From Auanema rhodensis (Eukaryota; Nematoda; Chromadorea; Rhabditida; Rhabditidae), in the NCBI GenBank assembly GCA_964057225.1, contig OZ059894.1, forward strand, positions 9,682,131-9,746,130: a stretch of 64,000 bases of DNA, read 5' to 3'. Below are positions 24,001 to 36,000 of the stretch, one piece after another. The notes under the pieces are model-generated. The model was not told the DNA's origin. It ran no database searches and worked only from the letters and a program-made list of their open reading frames with translations. Numbering within the stretch: position 1 is the stretch's first letter; each line of letters opens with the position of its first letter. A program made the translations under genes and the position numbers.

Positions 24001-27000
24001 TTCTTCTCAGCTTCAGCCTTCTGTTTCTTCTCGAGTTCAGCCTTCTTCTCAGCTTCAGCGTTCTGTTTCTTCTCGAGTTCAGCCTTCTTCTCAGCTTCAG
24101 CCTTCTTCTCAGCTTCGGCCTTCTTCTCAGCGTCAGCCTTCTGTTTCTTCTCGAGTTCAGCCTTCTTCTCAGCTTCAGCCTTCTGTTTCTTCTCGAGTTC
24201 AGCCTTCTTCTCAGCTTCAGCTTTCTTCTCAGCTTCAGTCTTCTGTTTCTTCTCGAGTTCAGCCTTCTTCTCAGCTTCAGCCTTCTTCTCAGCTTCAGTC
24301 TTCTGTTTCTTCTCGAGTTCAGCCTTCTTGTCAGCCTCAGCCTTCTTCTCAGCTTCAGCCTTCTGTTTCTTCTCGAGTTCAGCCTTCTTCTCAGCTTCAG
24401 CCTTCTTCTGAGCTTCAGCTTTCTTCTCAGCCTCAGCCTTCTTCTCAGCTTCAGCCTTCTTCTCAGCTTCGGCCTTCTTCTCAGCGTCAGCCTTCTGTTT
24501 CTTCTCGAGTTCAGCCTTCTTCTCAGCTTCAGCCTTCTGTTTCTTCTCGAGTTCAGCCTTCTTCTCAGCTTCAGCCTTCTTCTCAGCTTCAGTCTTCTGT
24601 TTCTTCTCGAGTTCAGCCTTCTTCTCAGCTTCAGCCTTCTTCTCAGCTTCAGTCTTCTGTTTCTTCTCGAGTTCAGCCTTCTTGTCAGCCTCAGCCTTCT
24701 TCTCAGCTTCAGCCTTCTGTTTCTTCTCGAGTTCAGCCTTCTTCTCAGCTTCAGCCTTCTGTTTCTTCTCGAGTTCAGCCTTCTTCTCAGCTTCGGCCTT
24801 CTTCTCAGCTTCAGCCTTCTGTTTCTTCTCGAGTTCAGCCTTCTTCTCAGCTTCAGCTTTCTTCTCAGCTTCAGTCTTCTGTTTCTTCTCGAGTTCAGCC
24901 TTCTTCTCAGCTTCAGCCTTCTGTTTCTTCTCAGCCTCAGCCTTCTTCTCAGCTTCAGCGTTCTGTTTCTTCTCGAGTTCAGCCTTCTTCTCAGCTTCAG
25001 CCTTCTTCTGAGCTTCAGCCTTCTTCTCAGCCTCAGCCTTCTTCTCAGCTTCAGCCTTCTTCTCAGCTTCGGCCTTCTTCTCAGCGTCAGCCTTCTGTTT
25101 CTTCTCGAGTTCAGCCTTCTTCTCAGCTTCAGCCTTCTTCTCAGCTTCAGTCTTCTGTTTCTTCTCGAGTTCAGCCTTCTTGTCAGCCTCAGCCTTCTTC
25201 TCAGCTTCAGCCTTCTGTTTCTTCTCGAGTTCAGCCTTCTTCTCAGCTTCAGCCTTCTGTTTCTTCTCGAGTTCAGCCTTCTTCTCAGCTTCGGCCTTCT
25301 TCTCAGCTTCTGCCTTCTGTTTCTTCTCAGCTTCAGCCTTCTGTTTCTTCTCGAGTTCAGCCTTCTTCTCAGCTTCAGCCTTCTTCTCAGCTTCAGTCTT
25401 CTGTTTCTTCTCGAGTTCAGCCTTCTTGTCAGCCTCAGCCTTCTGTTTCTTCTCGAGTTCAGCCTTCTTCTCAGCTTCGGCCTTCTTGTCAGCTTCAGCC
25501 TTCTGTTTCTTCACGAGTTCAGCCTTCTTCTCAGCTTCAGCTTTCTTCTCAGCTTCAGTCTTCTGTTTCTTCTCGAGTTCAGCCTTTTTCTCAGCTTCGG
25601 CCTTCTTCTCAGCGTCAGCCTTCTTCTCAGCTTCAGCCTTCTGTTTCTTCTCGAGTTCAGCCTTCTTGTCAGCTTCAGCCTTCTTCTCAGCTTCAGCCCT
25701 CTGTTTCTTCTCGAGTTCAGCCTTCTTCTCAGCTTCCGCCTTCTTCTCAGCTTCAGTCTTCTGTTTCTTCTCGAGTTCAGCCTTTTTCTCAGCTTCGGCC
25801 TTCTTCTCCGCGTCAGCCTTCTTCTCAGCTTCAGCCTTCTGTTTCTTCTCGAGTTCAGCCTTCTTGTCAGCCTCAGCCTTCTTCTCAGCTTCAGCCTTCT
25901 TCTCAGCTTCAGCCTTCTTCTGAGCTTCAGCCTTCTTCTCAGCCTCAGCCTTCTTCTCAGCTTCAGTCTTCTTCTCAGCTTCGGCCTTCTTCTCAGCGTC
26001 AGCCTTCTGTTTCTTCTCGAGTTCAGCCTTCTTCTCAGCTTCAGCCTTCTTCTGAGCTTCAGCCTTCTTCTCAGCCTCAGCCTTCTTCTCAGCTTCAGCC
26101 TTCTTCTCAGCTTCGGCCTTCTTCTCAGCGTCAGCCTTCTGTTTCTTCTCGAGTTCAGCCTTCTTCTCAGCTTCAGCCTTCTTCTCAGCTTCAGTCTTCT
26201 GTTTCTTCTCGAGTTCAGCCTTCTTGTCAGCCTCAGCCTTCTTCTCAGCTTCAGCCTTCTGTTTCTTCTCGAGTTCAGCCTTCTTCTCAGCTTCAGCCTT
26301 CTGTTTCTTCTCGAGTTCAGCCTTCTTCTCAGCTTCGGCCTTCTTCTCAGCTTCTGCCTTCTGTTTCTTCTCAGCTTCAGCCTTCTGTTTCTTCTCGAGT
26401 TCAGCCTTCTTCTCAGCTTCAGCCTTCTTCTCAGCTTCAGTCTTCTGTTTCTTCTCGAGTTCAGCCTTCTTGTCAGCCTCAGCCTTCTGTTTCTTCTCGA
26501 GTTCAGCCTTCTTCTCAGCTTCGGCCTTCTTGTCAGCTTCAGCCTTCTGTTTCTTCACGAGTTCAGCCTTCTTCTCAGCTTCAGCTTTCTTCTCAGCTTC
26601 AGTCTTCTGTTTCTTCTCGAGTTCAGCCTTTTTCTCAGCTTCGGCCTTCTTCTCAGCGTCAGCCTTCTTCTCAGCTTCAGCCTTCTGTTTCTTCTCGAGT
26701 TCAGCCTTCTTGTCAGCTTCAGCCTTCTTCTCAGCTTCAGCCCTCTGTTTCTTCTCGAGTTCAGCCTTCTTCTCAGCTTCCGCCTTCTTCTCAGCTTCAG
26801 TCTTCTGTTTCTTCTCGAGTTCAGCCTTTTTCTCAGCTTCGGCCTTCTTCTCCGCGTCAGCCTTCTTCTCAGCTTCAGCCTTCTGTTTCTTCTCGAGTTC
26901 AGCCTTCTTGTCAGCCTCAGCCTTCTTCTCAGCTTCAGCCTTCTTCTCAGCTTCAGCCTTCTTCTGAGCTTCAGCCTTCTTCTCAGCCTCAGCCTTCTTC

Positions 27001-30000
27001 TCAGCTTCAGTCTTCTTCTCAGCTTCGGCCTTCTTCTCAGCGTCAGCCTTCTGTTTCTTCTCGAGTTCAGCCTTCTTCTCAGCTTCAGCCTTCTGTTTCT
27101 TCTCGAGTTCAGCCTTCTTCTCAGCTTCAGCCTTCTTCTCAGCTTCAGTCTTCTGTTTCTTCTCGAGTTCAGCCTTCTTGTCAGCCTCAGCCTTCTGTTT
27201 CTTCTCGAGTTCAGCCTTCTTCTCAGCTTCGGCCTTCTTCTCAGCTTCAGCCTTCTGTTTCTTCTCGAGTTCAGCTTTCTTCTCAGCTTCAGTCTTCTGT
27301 TTCTTCTCGAGTTCAGCCTTTTTCTCAGCTTCGGCCTTCTTCTCAGCGTCAGCCTTCTTCTCAGCTTCAGCCTTCTGTTTCTTCTCGAGTTCAGCCTTCT
27401 TCTCAGCTTCCGCCTTCTTCTCAGCTTCAGTCTTCTGTTTCTTCTCGAGTTCAGCCTTTTTCTCAGCTTCGGCCTTCTTCTCCGCGTCAGCCTTCTTCTC
27501 AGCTTCAGCCTTCTGTTTCTTCTCGAGTTCAGCCTTCTTCTCAGCCTCAGCCTTCTTCTCAGCTTCAGCCTTCTGTTTCTTCTCGAGTTCAGCCTTCTTC
27601 TCAGCTTCGGCCTTCTTCTCAGCGTCAGCCTTCTTCTCAGCTTCAGCCTTCTGTTTCTTCTCGACTTCAGCCTTCTTCTCAGCCTCAGCCTTCTTCTCAG
27701 CTTCAGCCTTCTGTTTCTTCTCGAGTTCAGCCTTCTTCTCAGCTTCGGCCTTCTTCTCAGCTTCAGCCTTCTGTTTCTTCTCGAGTTCAGCCTTCTTGTC
27801 AGCCTCAGCCTTCTTCTCAGCTTCAGCCTTCTGTTTCTTCTCGAGTTCAGCCTTCTTCTCAGCTTCAGCCTTCTGTTTCTTCTCGAGTTCAGCCTTCTTC
27901 TCAGCTTCGGCCTTCTTCTCCGCTTCAGCCTTCTGTTTCTTCTCGAGTTCAGCCTTCTTCTCAGCCTCAGCCTTCTTCTCAGCTTCAGCCTTCTGTTTCT
28001 TCTCGAGTTCAGCCTTCTTCTCAGCTTCGGCCTTCTTCTCAGCTTCAGCCTTCTTCTCAGCTTCAGCCTTCTGTTTCTTTTCGAGTTCAGCCTTCTTCTC
28101 AGCTTCGGCCTTCTTCTCAGCTTCAGTCTTCTGTTTCTTCTCGAGTTCAGCCTTTTTCTCAGCTTCAGCCTTCTTCTCAGCTTCAGTCTTCTGTTTCTTC
28201 TCGAGTTCAGCCTTCTTCTCAGCTTCGGCCTTCTTCTCAGCTTCAGCCTTCTTCTCAGCTTCAGCCTTCTGTTTCTTCTCGAGTTCAGCCTTCTTCTCAG
28301 CTTCGGCCTTCTTCTCCGCTTCAGCCTTCTGTTTCTTCTCGAGTTCAGCCTTCTTCTCAGCCTCAGCCTTCTTCTCAGCTTCAGCCTTCTGTTTCTTCTC
28401 GAGTTCAGCCTTCTTCTCAGCTTCGGCCTTCTGTTTCTTTTCGAGTTCAGCCTTCTTCTCAGCTTCAGCCTTCTTCTCAGCCTCAGCCTTCTTCTCAGCT
28501 TCAGCCTTCTGTTTCTTCTCGAGTTCAGCCTTCTTCTCAGCTTCGGCCTTCTTCTCAGCTTCAGCCTTCTTCTCAGCTTCAGCCTTCTGTTTCTTTTCGA
28601 GTTCAGCCTTCTTCTCAGCTTCGGCCTTCTTCTCAGCTTCAGTCTTCTGTTTCTTCTCGAGTTCAGCCTTTTTCTCAGCTTCAGCCTTCTTCTCAGCTTC
28701 AGTCTTCTGTTTCTTCTCGAGTTCAGCCTTCTTCTCAGCTTCGGCCTTCTTCTCAGCTTCAGCCTTCTTCTCAGCTTCAGCCTTCTGTTTCTTCTCGAGT
28801 TCAGCCTTCTTCTCAGCTTCGGCCTTCTTCTCCGCTTCAGCCTTCTGTTTCTTCTCGAGTTCAGCCTTCTTCTCAGCCTCAGCCTTCTTCTCAGCTTCAG
28901 CCTTCTGTTTCTTCTCGAGTTCAGCCTTCTTCTCAGCTTCGGCCTTCTTCTCAGCTTCAGCCTTCTTCTCAGCTTCAGCCTTCTGTTTCTTCTCGAGTTC
29001 AGCCTTCTTCTCAGCTTCGGCCTTCTTCTCAGCTTCAGTCTTCTGTTTCTTCTCGAGTTCAGCCTTTTTCTCAGCTTCGGCCTTCTTCTCAGCGTCAGCC
29101 TTCTTCTCAGCTTCAGCCTTCTGTTTCTTCTCGAGTTCAGCCTTCTTGTCAGCCTCAGCCTTCTTCTCAGCTTCAGCCTTCTGTTTCTTCTCGAGTTCAG
29201 CCTTCTTCTCAGCTTCAGCCTTCTGTTTCTTTTCGAGTTCAGCCTTCTTCTCAGCCTCAGCCTTCTTCTCAGCTTCAGCCTTCTGTTTCTTCTCGAGTTC
29301 AGCCTTCTTCTCAGCTTCAGCCTTCTGTTTCTTCTCGAGTTCAGCCTTCTTCTCAGCTTCGGCCTTCTTCTCCTCTTCAGCCTTCTGTTTCTTCTCGATT
29401 TCAGCCTTCTTCTCAGCCTCAGCCTTCTTCTCAGCTTCAGCCTTCTGTTTATTCTCGAGTCCAGCCTTCTTCTCAGCTTCAGCCTTCTGTTTCTTCTCGA
29501 GTTCAGCCTTCTTCTCAGCTTCGGCCTTCTTCCCCGCTTCAGCCTTCTGTTTCTTCTCGAGTTCAGCCTTCTTCTCAGCCTCAGCCTTCTTCTCAGCTTC
29601 AGCCTTCTGTTTCTTCTCGAGTTCAGCCTTCTTCTCAGCTTCGGCCTTCTTCTCAGCTTCAGCCTTCTTCTCAGCTTCAGCCTTCTGTTTCTTCTCGACT
29701 TCAGCCTTCTTGTCAGCCTCCGCCTTCTTCTCAGCTTCAGCCTTCTGTTTCTTCTCGAGTTCAGCCTTCTTCTCAGCTTCAGCCTTCTGTTTCTTCTCGA
29801 GTTCAGCCTTCTTCTCAGCTTCGGCCTTCTTCTCAGCTTCAGTCTTCTGTTTCTTCTCGAGTTCAGCCTTTTTCTCAGCTTCGGCCTTCTTCTCAGCGTC
29901 AGCCTTCTTCTCAGCTTCAGCCTTCTGTTTCTTCTCGAGTTCAGCCTTCTTGTCAGCCTCAGCCTTTTTCTCAGCTTCAGCCTTCTGTTTCTTCTCGAGT

Positions 30001-33000
30001 TCAGCCTTCTTCTCAGCTTCAGCCTTCTGTTTCTTCTCGAGTTCAGCCTTCTTCTCAGCTTCGGCCTTCTTCTCAGCTTCAGCCTTCTGTTTCTTCTCGA
30101 GTTCAGCCTTCTTCTCATCTTCAGCCTTTTTCTCAGCTTCAGTCTTCTGTTTCTTCTCGAGTTCAGCCTTCTTCTCAGCTTCAGTCTTCTGTTTCTTCTC
30201 GAGTTCAGCCTTCTTCTCAGCTTCGGCCTTCTTCTCAGCGTCAGCCTTCTTCTCAGCTTCAGCCTTCTGTTTCTTCTCGACTTCAGCCTTCTTCTCAGCC
30301 TCAGCCTTCTTCTCAGCTTCAGCCTTCTGTTTCTTCTCGAGTTCAGCCTTCTTCTCAGCTTCGGCCTTCTTCTCAGCTTCAGCCTTCTGTTTCTTCTCGA
30401 GTTCAGCCTTCTTGTCAGCCTCAGCCTTCTTCTCAGCTTCAGCCTTCTGTTTCTTCTCGAGTTCAGCCTTCTTCTCAGATTCAGCCTTCTGTTTCTTCTC
30501 GAGTTCAGCCTTCTTCTCAGCTTCGGCCTTCTTCTCCGCTTCAGCCTTCTGTTTCTTCTCGAGTTCAGCCTTCTTCTCAGCCTCAGCCTTCTTCTCAGCT
30601 TCAGCCTTCTGTTTCTTCTCGAGTTCAGCCTTCTTCTCAGCTTCGGCCTTCTTCTCAGCTTCAGCCTTCTTCTCAGCTTCAGCCTTCTGTTTCTTCTCGA
30701 GTTCAGCCTTCTTCTTAGCTTCGGCCTTCTTCTCAGCTTCAGTCTTCTGTTTCTTCTCGAGTTTAGCCTTTTTCTCAGCTTCGGCCTTCTTCTCAGCGTC
30801 AGCCTTCTTTTCAGCTTCAGCCTTCTGTTTCTTCTCGAGTTCAGCCTTCTTCTCAGCTTCAGCCTTCTGTTTCTTCTCGAGTTCAGCCTTCTTCTCAGCC
30901 TCAGCCTTCTTCTCAGCTTCAGCCTTCTGTTTCTTCTCGAGTTCAGCCTTCTTCTCAGCTTCAGCCTTCTGTTTCTTCTCGAGTTCAGCCTTCTTCTCAG
31001 CTTCGGTTTTCTTCTCCGCTTCAGCCTTCTGTTTCTTCTCGAGTTCAGCCTTCTTCTCAGCCTCAGCCTTCTTCTCAGCTTCAGCCTTCTGTTTCTTCTC
31101 GAGTTCAGCCTTCTTCTCAGCTTCAGCCTTCTGTTTCTTCTCGAGTTCAGCCTTCTTCTCAGCTTCGGCCTTCTTCTCAGCTTCAGCCTTCTGTTTCTTC
31201 TCGAGTTCAGCCTTCTTCTCATCTTCAGCCTTCTTCTCAGCTTCAGTCTTCTGTTTCTTCTCGACTTCAGCCTTCTTCTCAGCCTCAGCCTTCTTCTCAG
31301 CTTCAGTCTTCTGTTTCTTCTCGACTTCAGCCTTCTTCTCAGCCTCAGCCTTCTTCTCAGCTTCAGCCTTCTGTTTCTTCTCGAGTTCAGCCTTCTTCTC
31401 AGCTTCGGCCTTCTTCTCAGCGTCAGCCTTCTGTTTCTTCTCGAGTTCAGCCTTCTTCTCAGCTTCGGCCTTCTTCTCAGCGTCAGCCTTCTTCTCAGCT
31501 TCGGCCTTCTTCTCAGCCTCAGCCTTCTTCTCAGCTTCAGCCTTCTTATCAGATTCAGCCTTCTGTTTCTTCTCGAGTTCAGCCTTCTTCTCAGCCTCAG
31601 CCTTCTTCTCAGCTTCAGTCTTCTGTTTCTTCTCGACTTCAGCCTTCTTCTCAGCCTCAGCCTTCTTCTCAGCTTCAGCCTTCTGTGATTTTTCGAGTTC
31701 AGCCTTCGTATCAGCTTCCGCCTTCTGTTTCTTTTCGAGTTCAGCCTTCGTATTAGCTTCCGCCTTCTTGTCAGCTTCAGCTTTCTGTAATTTCTCGAGT
31801 TCCGCCTTCTTCTCAGATTCAGCCTTCTTCTCAGCTTCAGCCTTTTCCTCAGATTTAGCCTTCTTTTCAGTCTCAGCCTTCTTCTCAGCTTCAGCCTTTT
31901 TCTCAGCTTCAGCCTTCTGTGATTTTTCGAGTTCAGCCTTCGTATCAGCTTCCGCCTTCTGTTTCTTTTCGAGTTCAGCCTTCGTATTAGCTTCCGCCTT
32001 CTTGTCAGCTTCAGCTTTCTGTAATTTCTCGAGTTCAGATTCTTTAGGAAAGGTGTTCAACGAAACTGAATCGAACATGTCTAAGAACAAATCGATTTCC
32101 AATCCAGAAATCTCTTCTTCTCGAACTAAAGAGATGTTCGCATTTTGCTCATTCATTTTAACAGTGAATTCAACCAAATCTATTGTATCTAAGTACAAGT
32201 CGATTTCTAGACCAAAACTTTCCTCCGTTTTATTAAATACCGCTTTAACAGTTTGAGCTTCGTCAGTTTTCTGTGCAGGAATCTCCTCTTGCTTCTCAGC
32301 TACCAGAGGTTGAGGTTCCTTTGATGGTTCAGCAGAATCCTTCGGTTCAGCTTCGTCAGTTTTCTGTGCAGGAATCTCCTCTTGCTTCTCAGCTACCAGA
32401 GGTTGAGGTTCCTTTGATGGTTCAGCAGAATCCTTCGGTTCAGCTTCGTCAGTTTTCTGTGCAGGAATCTTCTCTTGCTTCTCAGCTACCAGAGGTTGAG
32501 GTTCCTTTGATGGTTCAGCAGAATCCTTCGGTTCAGCTTCGTCAGTTTTCTGTGCAGGAATCTCCTCTTGCTTCTCAGCTACCAGAAGTTGAGGTTCCTT
32601 TGATGGTTCAGCAGAATCCTTCGGTTCAGCTTCGTCAGTTTTCTGTGCAGGAATCTTCTCTTGCTTCTCAGCTACCAGAGGTTGAGGTTCCTTTGATGGT
32701 TCAGCAGAATCCTTCGGTTCAGCTTCGTCAGTTTTCTGTGCAGGAATCTCCTCTTGCTTCTCAGCTACCAGAGGTTGAGGTTCCTTTGATGGTTCAGCAG
32801 AATCCTTCGGTTCAGCTTCGTCAGTTTTCTGTGCAGGAATCTCCTCTTGCTTCTCAGCTACCAGAGGTTGAGGTTCCTTTGATGGTTCAGCAGAATCCTT
32901 CGGTTCAGCTTCGTCAGTTTTCTGTGCAGGAATCTTCTCTTGCTTCTCAGCTACCAGAGGTTGAGGTTCCTTTGATGGTTCAGCAGAATCCTTCGGTTCA

Positions 33001-36000
33001 GCTTCGTCAGTTTTCTGTGCAGGAATCTCCTCTTGCTTCTCAGCTACCAGAAGTTGAGGTTCCTTTGATGGTTCAGCAGATTCCTTTGGTTCAGCTTCGT
33101 CAGTTTTCTGTGCAGGAAACTCCTCTTGCTTCTCAGCTACCAGAAGTTGAGGTTCCTTTGATGGTTCAGCAGATTCCGTTGGTTGAGCTTCTTCAAGCTT
33201 CTGTGCAGGAATCTCCTTTGGCTTTTCAGTTGCCTCAGGTTGAGGTTCCTTTGTTGGTTCAGCAGATTCCTTTGGTTCAGCTTCGTCAGTTTTCTGTGCA
33301 GGAATCTCCTCTTGCTTCTCAGCTACCAGAAGTTGAGGTTCCTTTGATGGTTCAGCAGATTCCTTTGGTTCAGCTTCGTCAGTTTTCTGTGCAGGAATCT
33401 CCTCTTGATTCTCAGCTACCAGAAGTTGAGGTTCCTTTGATGGTTCAGCAGATTCCGTTGGTTGAGCTTCTTCAAGCTTCTGTGCAGGAATCTCCTTTGG
33501 CTTTTCAGTTGCCTCAGGTTGAGGTTCCTTTGATGATTCGGAAGAATCCTTAAGTTGAGCTTCTTCAATCTTCTGTGCAGGAGTCTCCGCTGGCTTTTCA
33601 GCTACCAGAGGATGAGGTTCCTTTGATTGTTCAGCAGATTCCTTTGGTTGAGCTTCTTCAATCTTCTGTGCAGGAATCTCCTCTTGCTTCTCAGATGACT
33701 GAGGTTGAGGTTCCTTTGATGGTTCAGCAGATTGCTTTGGTTGAGCTTCTTCAATCTTCTGTGCAGGAATCTCATCTGGCTTCTCAGCTACCAAAGGTTG
33801 AGGTTCCTTTGATTGTTCAGCAGATTCCTTTGGTTGAGCTTCTTCAATCTTCTGTGCAGGAGTCTCCGCTGGCTTTTCAGCTACCAGAGGTTGAGGTTCC
33901 TTTGATTGTTCAGCAGATTCCTTTGGTTGAGCTTCTTCAATCTTCTGAACAGGAATCTCATCTGGCTTCTCAGTTACCTGAGGTTGAGGTTCCTTTGATT
34001 GTTCAGCAGATTCCTTTGGTTGAGCTTCTTCAATCTTCTGTGCAGGAGTCTCCGCTGGCTTTTCAGCTACCAGAGGTTGAGGTTCCTTTGATTGTTCAGC
34101 AGATTCCTTTGGTTGAGCTTCTTCAATCTTCTGAACAGGAATCTCATCTGGCTTTTCAGTTGCCTGAGGTTGAGGTTCCTTTGATTGTTCAGCAGATTCT
34201 TTTGGTTGAGCTTCTTCAATCTTCTGTGCAGGAATCTCCTCTGGCTTTTCAGTTGCCTGAGGTTGAGGTTCCTTTGATGGTTCAGCAGATTGCTTTGGTT
34301 GAGCTTCTTCAATCTTCTGTGCAGGAATCTCCTCTGGCTTTTCAGTTGCCTGAGGTTGAGGTTCCTTTGATGGTTCAGCAGATTGCTTTGTTTGAGCTTC
34401 GTCAATCTTCTGTGCAGGAATCTCCTCTGGCTTTTCAGTTGCCTGAGGTTGAGGTTCCTTTGATGGTTCAGCAGATTCCTTTGGTTGAGCTTCTTCAATC
34501 TTCTGTGCAGGAATCTCCGCTGGCTTTTCAGCTACCAGAGGTTGAGGTTCCTTTGATGGTTCAGCAGATTCTTTTGCTTGAGCTTCTTCAATCTTCTGTG
34601 CAGGAATCTCATCTGGCTTCTCAGCTACCTGAAGTTGAGGTTCCTTTGATGGTTCAGCAGATTCCTTTGGTTCAGCTTCGTCAGTTTTCTGTGCAGGAAT
34701 CTCCTCTTGCTTCTCAGCTAGCAGAAGTTGAGGTTCCTTTGATGGTTCAGCAGATTCCGTTGGTTGAGCTTCTTCAAGCTTCTGTGCAGGAATCTCCTTT
34801 GGCATTTCAGTTGCCTCAGGTTGAGGTTCCTTTGATGATTCGGAAGAATCCTTAAGTTGAGCTTCTTCAATCTTCTGTGCAGGAATCTCCTCTTGCTTCT
34901 CAGCTACCTCAGGTTGAGGTTCCTTCGATGGTTCAGCAGATTGCTTTGGTTGAGCTTCGTCAATCTTCTGTGCAGGAGTCTCCGCTGGCTTTTCAGATGC
35001 TTGAGGTTGAGGTTCCTTTGATTGTTCAGCAGATTCCTTTGGTTGAGCTTCTTCAATCTTCTGTGCAGTAGTCTCCGCTGGCTTTTCAGGTAACAGAGGT
35101 TGAGGTTCCTTTGATTGTTCAGCAGATTCCTTTGGTTGAGCTTCTTCAATCTTCTGTGCAGGAATCTCCTCTGGCTTTTCAGTTGCCTGAGGTTGAGGTT
35201 CCTTTGATGGTTCAGCAGATTCCTTTGGTTGAGCTTCTTCAATCTTCTGTGCAGGAATCTCCTCTTGCTTCTCAGCTACCTCAGGTTGAGGTTCCTTCGA
35301 TGGTTCAGCAGATTCCTTTGGTTGAGCTTCTTCAATCTTCTGAACAGGAATCTCATCTGGCTTCTCAGTTACCTGAGGTTGAGGTTCCTTTGATTGTTCA
35401 GCAGATTCCTTTGGTTGAGCTTCTTCAATCTTCTGTGCAGTAGTCTCCGCTGGCTTTTCAGGTACCAGAGGTTGAGGTTCCTTTGATTGTTCAGCAGATT
35501 CCTTTGGTTGAGCTTCTTCAATCTTCTGTGCAGGAATCTCCTCTGGCTTTTCAGTTGCCTGAGGTTGAGGTTCCTTTGATGGTTCAGCAGGTTCCTTTGG
35601 TTGAGCTTCTTCAATCTTCTGTGCAGGAGTCTCCGCTAACTTTTCAGCTACCAGAGGTTGAGGTTCCTTTGATTGTTCAGCAGATTCCTTTGGTTGAGCT
35701 TCTTCAATCTTCTGTGCAGGAGTCTCCGCTAACTTTTCAGCTACCAGAGGTTGAGGTTCCTTTGATGGTTCAGCAGATTCCTTTGGTTGAGCTTCTTCAA
35801 TCTTCTGTGCAGGAGTCTCCGCTAACTTTTCAGCTACCAGAGGTTGAGGTTCCTTTGATTGTTCAGCAGATTCCTTTGGTTGAGCTTCTTCAATCTTCTG
35901 TGCAGGAATCTCCTCTGGCTTTTCAGCTACCAGAGGTTGAGGTTCCTTTGATTGTTCAGCAGATTTTTTTGGTTGAGCTTCTTCAATCTTTTGTGCAGGA

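Larger units (their letters stand above)
13829..32040 (-). repeat. Proline-free AEAEKK / AELEKKQK helical repeat array (~6,070 residues)
   Basis: Two building blocks alternate: a 6-mer AEAEKK (variants ADAEKK, TEAEKK, AETEKK) and an 8-mer AELEKKQK (variants AELDKKQK, TELEKKQK). One of each makes 14 residues, i.e. two heptads with Leu once per 14; extra 6-mers shift the register. Dense E-K pairs at i,i+4 are what single alpha-helices and coiled coils use. No Pro or Gly of note. The N-terminal founder part (31681-32040) is distinct, with LEKLQKAEADKKAEANTKAE duplicated at a 234-bp offset. Confidence 0.9.

Noticed and set aside
13672-31688. Very long plus-strand open frames (Ser/Ala/Phe-rich 'SASAFF' and Leu/Ser/Phe-rich 'LLSFSLL' translations)
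   Set aside because: They are exact antisense images of the titin repeats, have no splice or start logic, and exist only because the repeat lacks stop triplets in those frames.
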